Below are positions 11,241 to 22,137 of a stretch of DNA of 64,000 nucleotides, one piece after another; positions within the stretch are counted from its first letter, which is position 1, and each line of letters opens with the position of its first letter. Made by a program: the position numbers and the translations under genes. The stretch covers positions 186,001 to 250,000 of the forward strand of contig NC_082412.1 of assembly GCF_004011695.2 (NCBI RefSeq). Direction: 5' to 3'. Under the pieces are notes generated by a model. It searched no databases. It saw only the letters and a program-made list of their open reading frames with translations, and was not told the DNA's origin. Source of the stretch: Ascochyta rabiei (lineage: Eukaryota; Ascomycota; Dothideomycetes; Pleosporales; Didymellaceae).

Positions 11241-12668
11241 GCCTGATCAACAAGGCAGGTGTGGAGACTTGACCGAACACGCTAGCAATGGGGCAAGACG
11301 GCAGAAGAGCATGGGTTGGGTGTAGCGATGTGCGGCCGTGGTTGAGCATCTATATCTCCAAGAGACCACACAAGCATCAGGCTCGATGGGGGGCTACGAC
11401 GCCTGAGGGCTGAAGAGAAAGCGTGGGTGAGATGCGTACCGCTTGGCGTGCATCACGTAGGCGCGCGGATGGGGGCCAAACGAGTCCCCTGCACCCAGCC
11501 TGGCTTGACACGCATTGCTCGAGACATGGCCGGTGGGCGCACAAGAAAGCCAGAGTAAGCCAGTGCCCAGAGCCCGGGAAGTCGTGCCCTCTCAGCCTCA
11601 GCGATTGGCGCCTGCGTCGCTCATTGGTGCCTCAGGCCAAAACAGGTGAGGGGCATGGCTGACAGGCACAGCGAGGTGGCTAGGCAGCCGGACTTTTGCA
11701 TAGCCTCACTGGGACCTCGAGGGTGGGAGTGTCCTGCCCAGAGTCCACTTCAAACATCACACTGGACACAGACCCCCGTTACAGACTTTGTTTGCGCGCA
11801 GATTCCGCTGCGCCTCGTCGTGTGGAGTCAGGCTCTACACTGATCATCCGCCGCCGCTGGTCCCCCACAACATCGCACGCGCCAGGCTGGCTCCCATGTG
11901 ACCGTCGACAACAACTGCTGCTTCGAAAGTGGATCGATCCTCTCTCAGGCTGAAGCTGAGTCTGTTGTCGCGCTCGACTCGAGAAGCAAAGAAAATCAAA
12001 GGCGATTGCAAAGGGAGCGCGCTGATGTACGTAGGTGCTCTTTCCTTTGCGCCTTGCACCTTGCCTTCTCAGGCACGACGGTGTTCTTCTGCACTTGCCC
12101 TCCCCAGGCCCAGAGCATGTGGCAGGAGCTCGAGACATTTCAAGAATGCAGATGATCTCTCTTTCGTACTGTCGACTTGCTGTTGCTACTCACCTCGACC
12201 GGGAACGTCTGCCTAGAGCCATGGTGTCAGACACAGTGCCTGGTCATTCAGCCTTCCCTTCAACCTCGCCTGTCCGCTAAAGGGAGGCGAAGTACTCGCT
12301 GCAGTGCACTCGTAGTCAGAGATTGTGCTCAACCCGTGTAACTGATGCAAAGTAGGCCATCAACCGGGACAACGTCTATTCAAACCGCTACCCTACATAC
12401 ACCGCCTGGATAGTCCGCTCCTCTTTTCGGTAACGGCGCTGTGAAGACTTCTGCCCTACGGAGACGGCACCACATCACGCCCTCGAAATTTGGTTCACCA
12501 CGGACACCGCCACGAGCTTGACTAGTCACGTTCAACTTCCGGTCAATCAGGCAGGGCTTCAGCAAGATTAAAGGTTGTGTAACCGTCAAGACTGGATCTG
12601 CATCTTCAGCTCACCTCGACCGGCATGAGCAACCGGTGACGGAACATACGCAAACCTACACACTCGCT
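11241..12668. other. 1.4 kb with no recognisable gene
   Basis: Only short, overlapping open frames on both strands, without motifs or plausible exons. It is the upstream flank of the membrane-protein pseudogene on one side and of the deaminase gene on the other. Confidence 0.5.
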
Positions 12669-15029
12669 ATGCCCAGTGGAAGTGAGCCGAGACTTTCGAG
12701 CGAATCCCAGAGTTCCCCCACGTCGTGGTGGTCCAGGTATCTCCCAACTAGGTGAGTGTTCCTCAGTGAACGCGCGGCCCTCGACTGCCCCCAGAAATTA
12801 TACTGATGACACCAGATCTGTACGTGCAAGGCGTGGGTCTGCAGCTGACGTCGAACCATCAGCCATGAAGGTCGCTGACTCTCCAAAGAAGAGGAAAAGA
12901 ACATCTAGTGCCCGCCCAGGACGCAGGATCTCGATTCAGATTGGCAGACACAAAGCCGCCAATATGGGTGACGACGGTTTGAATGTCCGGGACTTGTTCA
13001 AAACTAAACTCAAAGATCCTGCTCCAGTCGGGCGGTACAACCATGCCCACAGTGAACTGTTGAAAGAAGAAGAGGATGATGCTTGGGACCGCGATGCAAA
13101 ACCCAAGACTACGTCTCCTTCCGATACGATAGAGAAGAGGACCATGATCATCGTCCATGCTTTGCGGGAGTATGAGAGAAGGGTGACGTTTGGTAACCTT
13201 CCATCAGAAGCAATCCCGGGCCCAGAGACGCAGGACATGGGTGGTCAGTTCTTGACAAATAAGGACCGCATTGAGACAAAGAGCAAACTCTTTGAGATAT
13301 CAAAACTTGTGCCAAAAGGAGCTCTCTTGCATCTGCACTTCAACTCTGAGCTTGATCCAGAAGAGCTGTTAGCACAGGCACGGAACATGGACAACATGTA
13401 CATACGCAGCATTATGCCTTTAGAGAAGGATGAGGCCTTTCCCGAGACGGAGATGGTCCTTAGCGTCCTGGATCCTGATAAAATCGACAGAGATGTCGAC
13501 ATTTTCTCGGAGCACTACCCAGGAACCGCAGCTAATTGGAGAGAAGCAGACATGCAAGCGAAAATCTGGATGAAATGGTCATATTTCCAGGAGAAGTACA
13601 ATGCGAGGTTTCCTGAAGGTCCCGTTCAGCGCAGAGCCTCGGAAATGCCGCTTCGTGGATGTTGCGCAGACCCTGGGCGTCCGGCGCTAAACGCTGCTGA
13701 GTACTGGCTCAAGTCGAAGATGATACTCAGCCCGGAGGAAGCCTACGGCTACACGCAGACTGTCAACGGGTAAGTCGCACTTGCACGTGTCGTAGTGGAG
13801 TCAGGACTAATGAGACGCAGAGTGTGGGCACGCTTCAACCAAGCAACACGATGTTTCAAGGGTCTCATGAACTATAAGAAAGTCTATGAGTGGTACATTG
13901 ACCATGCTATCGAACGCATGATTAGTGAAGGTATCATGTATGCTGAGCTTCGGCCAATGCTGCTGGATAAGTCGATACCTACCGATGACGGCAAAGGCCA
14001 GGTCGACAACGCTGGACAGATGCAGATGATCATCGATGGCGTGCTTGCAAAGCAGGAGGAACTGCGAAGCCGGGGCGAAATCAACAAGTTCCCTTTCGGT
14101 TTAAAGATTGTCTACTGCACGCCTCGTTCGATACCGAAGGGAAGGATGCAAGAAGAGATGATGCAATGCATCGAGTTGAAGCAGCAGTTCCCGAATCTTA
14201 TCTGCGGTACGTACCACAACCATGCCTCTCTCGCTCCACTGACATGGTCTAGGATTCGACCTGGTAGGGGCCGAAGATCGACCCAACCACATTGGGTTTT
14301 ACAAGGAGGAGCTTCTTGCCTTCCAAGAAACGTGCAAAGCCAAGGGTCTGGTCATACCTTTTCTGTTCCACGCCGGCGAAACATTGCTTGACACTGGCGG
14401 TTCTGGAGACCCAGCCAACTCCAACCTGTACGATGCCGTCCTTCTCAATGCGAAGCGCATCGGCCATGGCTTTGCCTTGATGAAGCATCCCCATCTGGTG
14501 GAAAAGTTCAAGAGAGACCCTTGCAAGCCCGGTTCGGGCATCTGCGTCGAGCTCTGCCCCATCTCCAACGAGCTGCTCCATCTGTGCAGAAACATCAAAG
14601 AGCATCCATTCCCCGAGCTTCTAGCTGCAGGCATTCCCTGCACGGTGAACAGCGACAACCCCTCGCTCTTCAGGTAAGTCGTCGTCCGAACGAACGTCGC
14701 ACCGTCACGGCAACCTAATCCGCTCCAGAAACTCGATGAACCACGAATTCTACCAGATCATGGTCGGCGCGCCCACCATGTCGCTCTACAGCTGGAAGCA
14801 GCTCGCGCGCTGGAGCATCGAGTACAGCTGTCTGATGCCGAGCGAGATCGAGCAGGGCCTGCAGATCCTCGACAGCACATGGCGCGACTTCTGCCAGCTG
14901 ATAGTGGACGTGTGCGACGACGAGCACGACGGCGTCATGAACGGCGATGAAATCGACGGCGACAAAGCCGCGCGCTTCTACGCACACAAGACCGACTGGA
15001 AGCGCAAGCCAATGGCCGAGTCGTCTTGA
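12669..15029 (+). CDS. Adenosine/AMP deaminase family protein (ADGF/CECR1-like)
   Basis: Exons 12816-13769, 13821-14206, 14253-14673 and 14729-15029 are joined by GT-AG introns of 46-55 bp with CTAAT/CTGAC branch points. A first exon at 12669-12736 (ATG CCC AGT...) joins in phase through a 79-bp intron, giving 709 aa. If that exon is wrong, the next likely start is ATG 12864. The protein has the metal-dependent amidohydrolase fold of adenosine deaminases: ALLHLHFNSEL (two zinc histidines, about residue 195), LVIPFLFHAGETL (zinc histidine and catalytic glutamate neighbourhood), KRIGHGFAL and VNSDNPSLF (the ADA SLNTDDP-like zinc aspartate). Length and the long N-terminal extension fit the growth-factor/CECR1-like subgroup, which deaminates adenosine or deoxyadenosine to inosine. 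No signal peptide is visible and the N-terminus is basic (KKRKR), so an intracellular location is more likely than the secretion typical of animal members. Confidence 0.85.
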
Positions 15030-15619
15030 CCCTGCCCGTAGCGTACGCGAAGTTGCCTCTTCGTCGCACCGCCAGATGCATGTTTCGTCCGCGGGGAATG
15101 TGAGCGCGTCCGCGGGTGGCGCTGCATTTCGTATGCACGTACCGGTACTCCTCTCCGCGGCAAGCGTCTCTCGTCACTCATGTTTCTTCGAACCGCGCGC
15201 CCGCGTTCAGGCACAGGAACGTTGACGTGTCGAGCCCAGGACCCAGGCGAAACGAACAAGGCCGAGCTCTGGCGCGTGGCTTGTGAGCGTGGACGGGCGG
15301 CGTGCTTTCGTTTTGCTCGGTCTGTGGGCGGGGACGGAAAGGAGAGGTGCAGTGTTTTGGGCGATGGAGTGGTCGATTGCTTTCCTTTGTCTCTTTCTTT
15401 TGCTGCTGTATGGATGGATGGATGGATGGATGGATGGATGGATGGATTCCTCGCCTGACTACTTGAATGACCGATACGACGAAGCCATACCCTGCCCCAA
15501 CAAACAAGACGTACGAAACGAAACAGCAAGAAAACAAAGTCGCTCGTCACCTTCACCCTGTCCACGCACCTCCCATCACAACCCGACCCTCTCTCCCTCT
15601 CTCGCCCAAACAATCCACC
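15030..15619. other. Convergent intergenic region with (GGAT)n tract
   Basis: Lies between the 3' ends of the deaminase and SRPBCC genes. A pure run of ATGG units occupies about 15413-15446. Nothing else supported. Confidence 0.55.
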
Positions 15620-16528
15620 TCACTTCCCCACCCCACCCCCAACCTCGCTCTCACACACGCTCTTCAAATCCCTATCAAACCGCTCCCACGCCCTGCGCGT
15701 CTTCAGCTTCACCCCGACCCCCTTCCCCAGCAGCCCATCACCCATCAGCAGCCAGCCCAGGGCGCCGCTGAACGTCTCCTCCTGCGTGAACGTCGTGGAC
15801 GGCGCGTGCTGCGCAGAGGCGGAGGAGGGTGCGAAATGGAAGCTGTGGGTTCCGGTGAAGAGGAAGGGGATGGTGCCGGTCCAGGAGAACTTCTGGGGTG
15901 TGTTTTCCTGCGGGGAGGGTGGTTAGCTGGTTAGTGCGTGAGTGGGTGGGTGAGTGGGTGAGTGAGTGGGTGAGTAGGTGAGTGGGTGAGTGGGTGAGTG
16001 GGTGAGTGGGTGAGTGGGTGAGTGAGTGAGTGGGTGAGTGAGTGAGTGGGTGAGTGGGTGAGTGGGTGAGTGCGTGAGTGCGTGAGTGCGTGAGTGCATG
16101 AGTGCGTGAGTGCGTGAGTGCGTGCGTGCGTGAGTGAGTGAGCAAGTGAGTATAGAGCGCAGCGAAGCCGGCAGCAGGGTTAGCACCAACAGGCAGCGGC
16201 GAAGCAGCAAGACAACACAAGCAATATCAAAACAGCAAATAGAGGGGAGGGGCCAAACCTCCACGACCCCCGCGAACGCCGTCCCGTTCGCCATCACCAC
16301 CCTCACCGTATCCCCCTTCTTCAGCTCGGCGCCTGGCTTCGATGCGCTTAGCGACTGGAAACAGCTGCTGTGGTAGGAAGATAGGGTGGCGAAGTCGAGG
16401 AACTGCACGTTGCCAGAGGGTGGTTAGAACTGGATATTTGTGTCTGTATAGGGGGGGGGGGGGGTTACTTTCAACCGCACTTGCTCGGGCGGTGCGGCGA
16501 TTTCAATGCTAGTGCGGAGGGACGACAT
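15620..16528 (-). CDS. SRPBCC/START-like ligand-binding protein
   Basis: Three exons (16528-16469, 16402-16259, 15907-15620) give exactly 163 aa. The start is ATG 16528 (MSSLRTSIEIAAPPEQVR), a typical first strand of the SRPBCC superfamily (polyketide cyclase/CoxG/Bet v 1-like), followed by FLDFATLSSYH, KKGDTVRVVMANGTAFAGVV, then KFSWTGTIPFLFTGTHSFHF, TTFTQEETFSGALGWLL and a C-terminal helix RRAWERFDRDLKSVCE. The fold makes a deep hydrophobic pocket; the ligand in these fungal proteins is not established and I infer none. Intron 1 contains a run of 14 G (16451-16464). Intron 2 is unusually long for this genome (351 bp) because it holds a GTGAGTGG-type minisatellite. Both introns are phase 0. 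Confidence 0.8.
15934..16143. repeat. GTGAGTGG/GTGAGTGC minisatellite inside an intron
   Basis: About 200 bp of 4- and 8-bp units (GTGAGTGG, GTGAGTGA, GTGCGTGA) fill most of intron 2 of the SRPBCC gene. On the gene's own strand this reads as CACTCAC repeats. Plus-strand GTGAGT words imitate 5' splice sites, but the gene is on the minus strand, so they are not donors for it. Confidence 0.9.
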
Positions 16529-17128
16529 TGCCTTATCTTTCGTTTTTGAATCTTTTTATTGTTGTTCTCGTTTGCGTTTCTTCGATGGTGCACGCGAGGA
16601 AACGCGAATGTACAGGGAGACGTGCGGAATCACTGCGGCTGCGACTGCGACTGGGATGGAATGGTAAGACGTGATGTTATAGTCCTTACCCTCCCTACCT
16701 ACCCTACCCTACCTTACAGCTAGGCTCGCGGCTGATTCTCGAGAGCGCATGATAAGGGTCAGGTCACGCGGCGCGTGGTTGAATGCATCAGTCTGTGGCT
16801 GCTTATGTGCTTGCTATACTACGGTTTGCACGCAAATCAACGGCGTGGTTGTTGCGTTTGGGCGCTCGAACGGGGCTAGTGCTGATGGAGGGGGGGTGTT
16901 GGTCCTTGTGAAGCTGACATTGGGCGCGTAGATAGCCCGGCGGAACGGCGCCATGTCGAAGATTTGGCATGGGTGGGTGATGGGGCTGGGGTTGGGGTTG
17001 GGATTGATATCGTCTTCAGCCTTCACAGTGACGAGGTGCATCGTTGGGCGGCACTCGTTGATTGTGGTGGGTCTGATCACTGTACAGCTGTAGCTCTCGT
17101 TGCCGTCTTGGGTCGCTACCCTTCATGC
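16529..17128. other. Intergenic region between SRPBCC and DUG3 genes
   Basis: Upstream flank of the SRPBCC gene and downstream flank of DUG3. There are short CCTACC and GGGGTTGG runs. No gene seen. Confidence 0.5.
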
Positions 17129-18425
17129 CTACTGCACCCTCAGTCGTCTAATCGCGCCACTGACCAGCTCGTCGGCGTCGAGACTGCCGTGCGGGCTATC
17201 GGCACCGCTGCCTGGCGTCTTTGTGTCAGTCAAGACGCGCTTGTCAGGGCCGGTCACTGTCTGCCCTTTGGCCTGGGCGAAGCCGGCGGAGCGCTCGTGC
17301 GCGGGGTTCGGCGAGTAGAAGCTGTCGATGATGGGGTGGATCATGACGGTCTGCTTGGAGATGGTGAGGGTGCTGTTGGTGGGGACGGTGACCCAGTTGT
17401 CTGTCCTGCGTCAGTGGAATGCATCACACGGCTGGATGCTGCGTACCGCGCTCGAACGTGAGCGGCTCGCTGGCAACCAGAACAATGTCGGAGCCCTTGT
17501 CGCGTCGCTCCATGACGTAGTTGCTGTCTTCGTCTTCGGCGTCGGATCTTCCGCCGTGGGAGCCGTGGTCGGTCTTCTGCTGCTTCCAGCTTGTGCCGCT
17601 CGAGAAGAACAAGCTCGAGGCTTCGTCGGTGGTGGAGCTCACGTAACGTGTGCACACGACGCTCTCGCCATCCGTGACGGCAAAGTTGAGCAGACTGCGG
17701 CTGTCTTCGTTGCCCATGTTCTCCTCGCCTACCACGTCGCGTATGAAGCCGTTGATGCGGTCAATCGTCGTCAACATGGCCTTGCGCAGCACCGAGTGTC
17801 CAAACCCGCCCTTTCCGGGCTCGGCGTCTGGCGAGATGCCTGCCTTGTCCAGCGAGTCCAGGAACAGGGCAAAGGCCCACTCGGAGTCGGTGGAGCCCTG
17901 CACGAGAGTGAACCACTGCTCGTTCAGGCTCATGGCCAGGCGCCGCTTGATCTGCTTGAAGCAGCCGATGCCGCCGTTGTGCATGAACAGGAGGCGCTTG
18001 TGGGAGAAGGGGTGGCAGTTCTGCTCGGACAGGTTGCCTTCGGTGGTGGCACGCACGTGTGCGAAGAGGAGCGAGGACGTCGTCTTGGAGGCGATGCGCG
18101 ACAGGTTGATGCAGTTCCACGCGGGGATGGTGGACGTGAACACACAGGGCTCGGGGCCGAGCGAGGGCGAGGTGTAGTAGCCGATGCCGAAGCCATCGCC
18201 GTTGTGAGGCCGCCGGCGGTCCTGTGGCGCGTGAGCGGCGTCGTGCGGGCAGCCGAGCGCGGGTTACCAGGCGGAGGCGCGAGTCGAACGACTGGGTCAG
18301 GATCGAGTGGGAGGGATGGAGGATCAGCTCAGAGAGGAGGATCTCGTCCTTGCCTTTGTACACCTGCGTCTCGTGAGCTGGGCGGACGGTGGCCTGTGTC
18401 GCTGGCTGACCATGAATCTGCACAT
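17129..18425 (-). CDS. DUG3: Glutamine amidotransferase class-II protein Dug3-like
   Basis: Four exons (18425-18411, 18363-18268, 18221-17447, 17400-17129) sum to 385 aa. The first exon has only 15 nt and encodes MCRFM, placing the catalytic N-terminal nucleophile Cys2 directly after the start, as in class-II glutamine amidotransferases. Further motifs are HNGDGFGIGYY, the FAHVRATTEGNLSEQNCHPF block, FMHNGGIGCF and QGSTDSEWAFALFLDSL. In yeast, Dug3 works with Dug2 as a gamma-glutamyl hydrolase that starts the DUG pathway of glutathione breakdown in the cytosol. The domain is complete through a C-terminal stretch reading TVPTNSTLTISKQTVMIHP. The 15-nt exon would be missed by most gene finders, which would then lose the catalytic cysteine. 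Donor GTCAGC is weaker than average; the other sites are ordinary. Confidence 0.88.
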
Positions 18426-18750
18426 GCTGGGCACCTGGCGGGCGGTCGTGGGAGCGTGGGTGTGGTCTTGCAGATGCCGTGCCCGGGCGGTCGTGGGGGC
18501 GTGGGTGTGGTCTTGGAGATGCCGTGCTCAGGAGGAGTGCGTTCGCTGTACAGTCAGGGCGGGATGGCGCCATCGGACCAGGACAGGGTGCGAAGCGCAT
18601 CATTCCAGGGCAAACATTGTGTCGACCTCTTAGCCTTGGTCAGCTCAAGCGTGTCCTGGGGAGACGGGCGAACACCACGAACGCTGCGTGGCAGACGCTG
18701 AGCACACCGGGGCCGAGCGGTAACGGTAGCCGCGGCGTGTCCGCCATCAG

Positions 18751-18978
18751 ATATCACAACATCACAACACTACAGCATCACAACATTACAACATCACAAC
18801 ATCACAACATCACAACATTACAACATCACAACATTACAACATCACAACACACAACATCACAACATTACAACATCACAACACACAACATCACAACATTACA
18901 ACATCACAACACACAACATCACAACATTACAACATCACAACACACAACATCACAACATCACAACATCACAACACACAC
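18751..18978. repeat. ACAACATC minisatellite with higher-order structure
   Basis: About 230 bp of 8- and 9-bp words (CACAACATC, TACAACATC, ACACACAAC) arranged in larger blocks of roughly 35 bp that themselves repeat four times between about 18835 and 18960. The strand asymmetry is extreme: this strand has almost no G. Confidence 0.9.
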
Positions 18979-19256
18979 AGAAGCTTCCAAAAACCGATGC
19001 ATTCGGTACACACTGCCCATGGAGCTCGCACGTCGCGCCCCTCGTCCGTGTCTTCGCACACGGCGCAATCCGTCGTGCACACGAAACCACCCAGCCCGGC
19101 CAAGCCCCTCTTGCCCGGCGGCCATACAAGAATGGGATAAGCAAACAGCAACAAACGCCAGGGATATGATGCGGATAGTAAACATGGTGGGGTTACAAGA
19201 CGGTGGATCTTTCGATGCTTGGTGGAAACAAGGGGGTGGGGGAGGGAAGAGGCAGG

Positions 19257-19370
19257 GAAGACGGGCGGTGTTGCCAAGGACAAGGGAAGACGGGGGTGTT
19301 GCCAAGGACAAGGGAAGACGGGCGGTGTTGCCAAGGACAAGGGAAGACGGGGGTGTTGCCAAGGACAAGG
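19257..19370. repeat. Four-unit 29/28-bp minisatellite, alternating types
   Basis: Units read GAAGACGGG-CGGTG or GAAGACGGGGGTG, each followed by TTGCCAAGGACAAGG. The two variants alternate strictly (29, 28, 29, 28 bp), so the true period is a 57-bp dimer duplicated once. It lies 185 bp downstream of the importin-alpha stop codon. Confidence 0.9.
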
Positions 19371-19554
19371 CAACGCCCAGAGGCGCGCGCACAGGGTGGG
19401 TTTCCAAGAGACGTGCATCAAATCGTCGCCTAGTCGTCCTCTCGAGTCGGGGGTCCGGCAGACAGCCGTCGCTGCCGTCCTGCCTCCTTCCGTTCGCGCA
19501 CGCACAAGGGGGAGCAGAAGCAATCAAAGGTGGGCTTGGGACGGGCGTGCAAGC

Positions 19555-21565
19555 TCACATGTCCATCGAGTCCCCGCCGTTGGCAAAGTGGAAGTTCTGC
19601 TGCGGCTGCTGCTGCTGGTTGCCGGCGCCGAAGCCAAAGTGGCCCTCCTGGTTGACGGCAGGGTTCGTCTCTGCCATGTTCTCCGCATCGCCGTCCTCGT
19701 CGGAGAAGTACTTCTCGATGATGTTGTAGGCCTTCATGTAGATCTCCTCGTTGGCGTTGTTCTGGCACTCGTGGATCTTGCCCATGCCGTCCACCTCCTC
19801 GATGAAGAGGGCGTAGCGGTTGATCTGCTCGCCTGTGCCGTCCGCGCTGGCCTCCTTGTCCATCTCGCCGACCTTGAGGATGTTCTCGAGCCCGTCCAGG
19901 GCGACCTGGATGATCTTGTTGTCAGGGCAGGTGAGCAGGTCGCACAGCGGCTTGATGCAGCCGCTCTGGACGAGGTAGCGGATCTGCGCGGGCTTCTGCA
20001 GACCACCGCTGGTGGCGTTGGAGATGGCCCAGCACGCCTCCTTGCGCGTCTTGAAGTCGCCGTTCTGGAGCAGGTGGATCAGGGGCGGGATGATGTTGGC
20101 GTCGATGACGGCCTGGATCTGGGTCGAGTTGCCCGCGGTGACGTTGGAGATGGTCCAGCACGCCTCCTTGCGGATGCCGTCCTTGGTGGAGCTCAGCAGA
20201 GAGAGCAGAGCGGTGAGCGCGCCGCAGTTGATGATGACCTGTGTCTGCACGTCATCGCCCGTAACAATGTTGCCGACGGAGCGCAGGGCGGGGGTCTGGA
20301 CCGAGGTGGAGGCGTGCATGAGCAGCTCGACGAGACGACGGGGGATGCCGGCCTCGATGACGGCCTGGATCTTGTCGTTGGAGCCGTCGGAGAGGTAGGA
20401 GATGGCCCAGCAGGCGTCGATGAGGACCTCGTCGTCGAGCGAGTAGACGAGCTTGGCAAGGACGGGGAGGGCGGGCTGGATCTGGGCATGTGGGTCAGGT
20501 CATGCAGGAGAGAGGGGGTGGGTGCCAGGAGGGGTCTTACTGTCTGCCAGTCGGGCTGGGGCGTCTTTCCACGGCAGAAGTTGCTCAGCGTCCATGTGGC
20601 GTTCCTCAGCATGCTCAGCTTGCGGCTGTCGCCCAGCAGGGCCAGCAGCGGGCGCAGGGCACCGGCCTGGAGGACAAAGTCGCGGCATGCGGGGCTGTCA
20701 CCGGCGATGTTGCCCAGAGCCCACACGGCCTGCTCGCGGACGTCGGGCTCGTGGCTGCTCAGCAGCTCGACGAAGATGGGCACGGCGCCGGCCTCGATGA
20801 CGACCTGCGTCTGCTGGGCCGAGCCCGAGGCGATGTTGGTGAGGGCCCAGGCGGCCTCGAACTGCACGAGCGTGTGGGGGGAGCGCAGGAACTCGACGAA
20901 GCGGCTGACGACGCCCGTCTCGATGACGCGCTCGATGGGGGGGTTGCGCTCCTTGGACAGCAGCTTGCGGAACTTTGTGGTCGCCTGGATCTGCTCGTCG
21001 ATCTGCTCGGAGAAGACGCCCTTGACCATCTGGGGGAGTTCCTCGTTGAGCTGGCATGGTCAGTCGAAGCTGGATACAACGTGGACGCATGATCCAAGAG
21101 GGAGACACCCAAGGGGAGGAGAGGGAGGGGGAGGGGGGGAAGGAGAGGGAGAGGGAGAGGGAGATGGAGGGGAGGGGGAGGGGGAGAAGGAGAGGGAGAG
21201 GGAGAGGGAGAAGGAGAGGGAGAGGGAGAGGGAGAAGGAGAAGGAGAGGGAGAGGGAGAGAGAGAGGAAGACGGAGAAGGAGAGGAAGAAGGCGAAAGTT
21301 AAAGACAAAGACTCAAAGAAAGACTACGGACCTGCCCCTCAATGTTGCCGCCCTCATCGTCGCTGTCGGGGGCGGCACCGAGCGAGGCACCCGGGCGGTC
21401 GGCGCCGCCTGCAATACCGCGGCGCTTGGCGAGGTTCTCTTCACGCTTCGCGCGGCGGATCTCGACCTGTTGCTCCTCGCGGCGGCGGCGGAGCTCGTCG
21501 GGCTTGAAGGCGCTCTTGGCCTTGAACGTCGTGCGGCGGTGCTCGGGGATGTACTTGTCAGCCAT
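19555..21565 (-). CDS. SRP1: Importin subunit alpha (karyopherin alpha)
   Basis: Exons 21565-21332, 21050-20541 and 20481-19555 join in phase 0 to give 556 aa, the normal length. Residues 1-75 form the importin-beta-binding domain with its basic cluster ([19 protein letters not shown] and NLAKRRG). Next come the armadillo repeats with the W-x-x-x-N ladder that binds nuclear localisation signals: [36 protein letters not shown] and WAISNATSG. The C-terminal acidic helix includes [12 protein letters not shown], where the exporter Cse1 binds, followed by a Q/G/N-rich tail ending in GGDSMDM. The protein carries classical NLS cargo into the nucleus together with importin beta. Intron 1 (281 bp) is long and consists mainly of a purine repeat. 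POT1 is transcribed away from it, with 572 bp between the starts. Confidence 0.96.
21110..21293. repeat. GGAGAGGGAGAGGG polypurine tract inside importin-alpha intron 1
   Basis: Roughly 180 bp of almost unbroken A/G on the plus strand (GGAGAGGGAGAGGGAGAAGG units). On the transcribed minus strand the intron is therefore a polypyrimidine tract of CTCCCT words. Such mirror purine tracts can form triplex (H-DNA), which is an inference. Confidence 0.9.
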
Positions 21566-21600
21566 GTTTGCGGCGACGGGGCGTGTGGGCTGCGGGGGAG

Positions 21601-21636
<36 letters not shown>

Positions 21637-22137
21637 GTCGGCGGAGTCGGCTGGGGGGGGTGGCGGGGAGGCAGGACGGGCGGTGTTTGTTTGCAGGCGG
21701 TGAAATCGATCTTTCTTGTTCCGCTGCGTGCGGCGTGGGGCACGAGGAAAAGGCGGCGGCGCCCGCGGCGGAAACGGCAAAGCGGCTGGCGCTAGTGCCC
21801 TCGCTGCGGCGCGTCAACGGTCACAGCAACATCGACCGCCTGCACGTGAACAGGACAGGCCGTGACGTCCAACGACGGTGTGAGTCGAGCACTCGTCCCG
21901 CGAGTGCAGCGCGCAAGCTGAGCGCAGCAGGCCGCTCCTTCTCCAGTTGACCAGACACACGGTTTCTCGACGCTGGCAAGACACCTCGTTTGGTAATGGT
22001 GGTTGCTGTTCGCTCACTTAGTATAACGTTATACTGTTCCAATTGTTGCGGTCCACTCACTTAGCATACCAGTACAGCCGCTTTCAAGGTAACAGCTGAT
22101 AGGCAACAAACAACAAAAGCTGATCAGCAAAACAGCC
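21566..22137. promoter_or_regulatory. Shared importin-alpha / POT1 promoter region with (CTG)n tract
   Basis: The 572-bp divergent intergenic region has a CTG/CAG run at about 21600-21635, only 35-70 bp upstream of the importin-alpha ATG and therefore probably in its 5' UTR. Two copies of a CACTTAGTATAACG/CACTTAGCATACC word occur at about 22014 and 22056, close to the POT1 start. Confidence 0.6.

Larger units (their letters stand above)
18426..19554. other. Repeat-dominated intergenic region
   Basis: Between the DUG3 start and the importin-alpha stop. It is occupied largely by two minisatellites (18751-18978 and 19257-19370). Open frames through them are long only because the repeats lack stops. 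Confidence 0.6.

Noticed and set aside
17328..18701. Plus-strand 457-codon open frame over DUG3
   Set aside because: Antisense artefact: the minus strand carries the complete amidotransferase with in-phase introns.
19219..21507. Plus-strand 762-codon open frame across importin alpha
   Set aside because: It passes through a minisatellite, the antisense of armadillo repeats and the purine intron. No family features on that strand.
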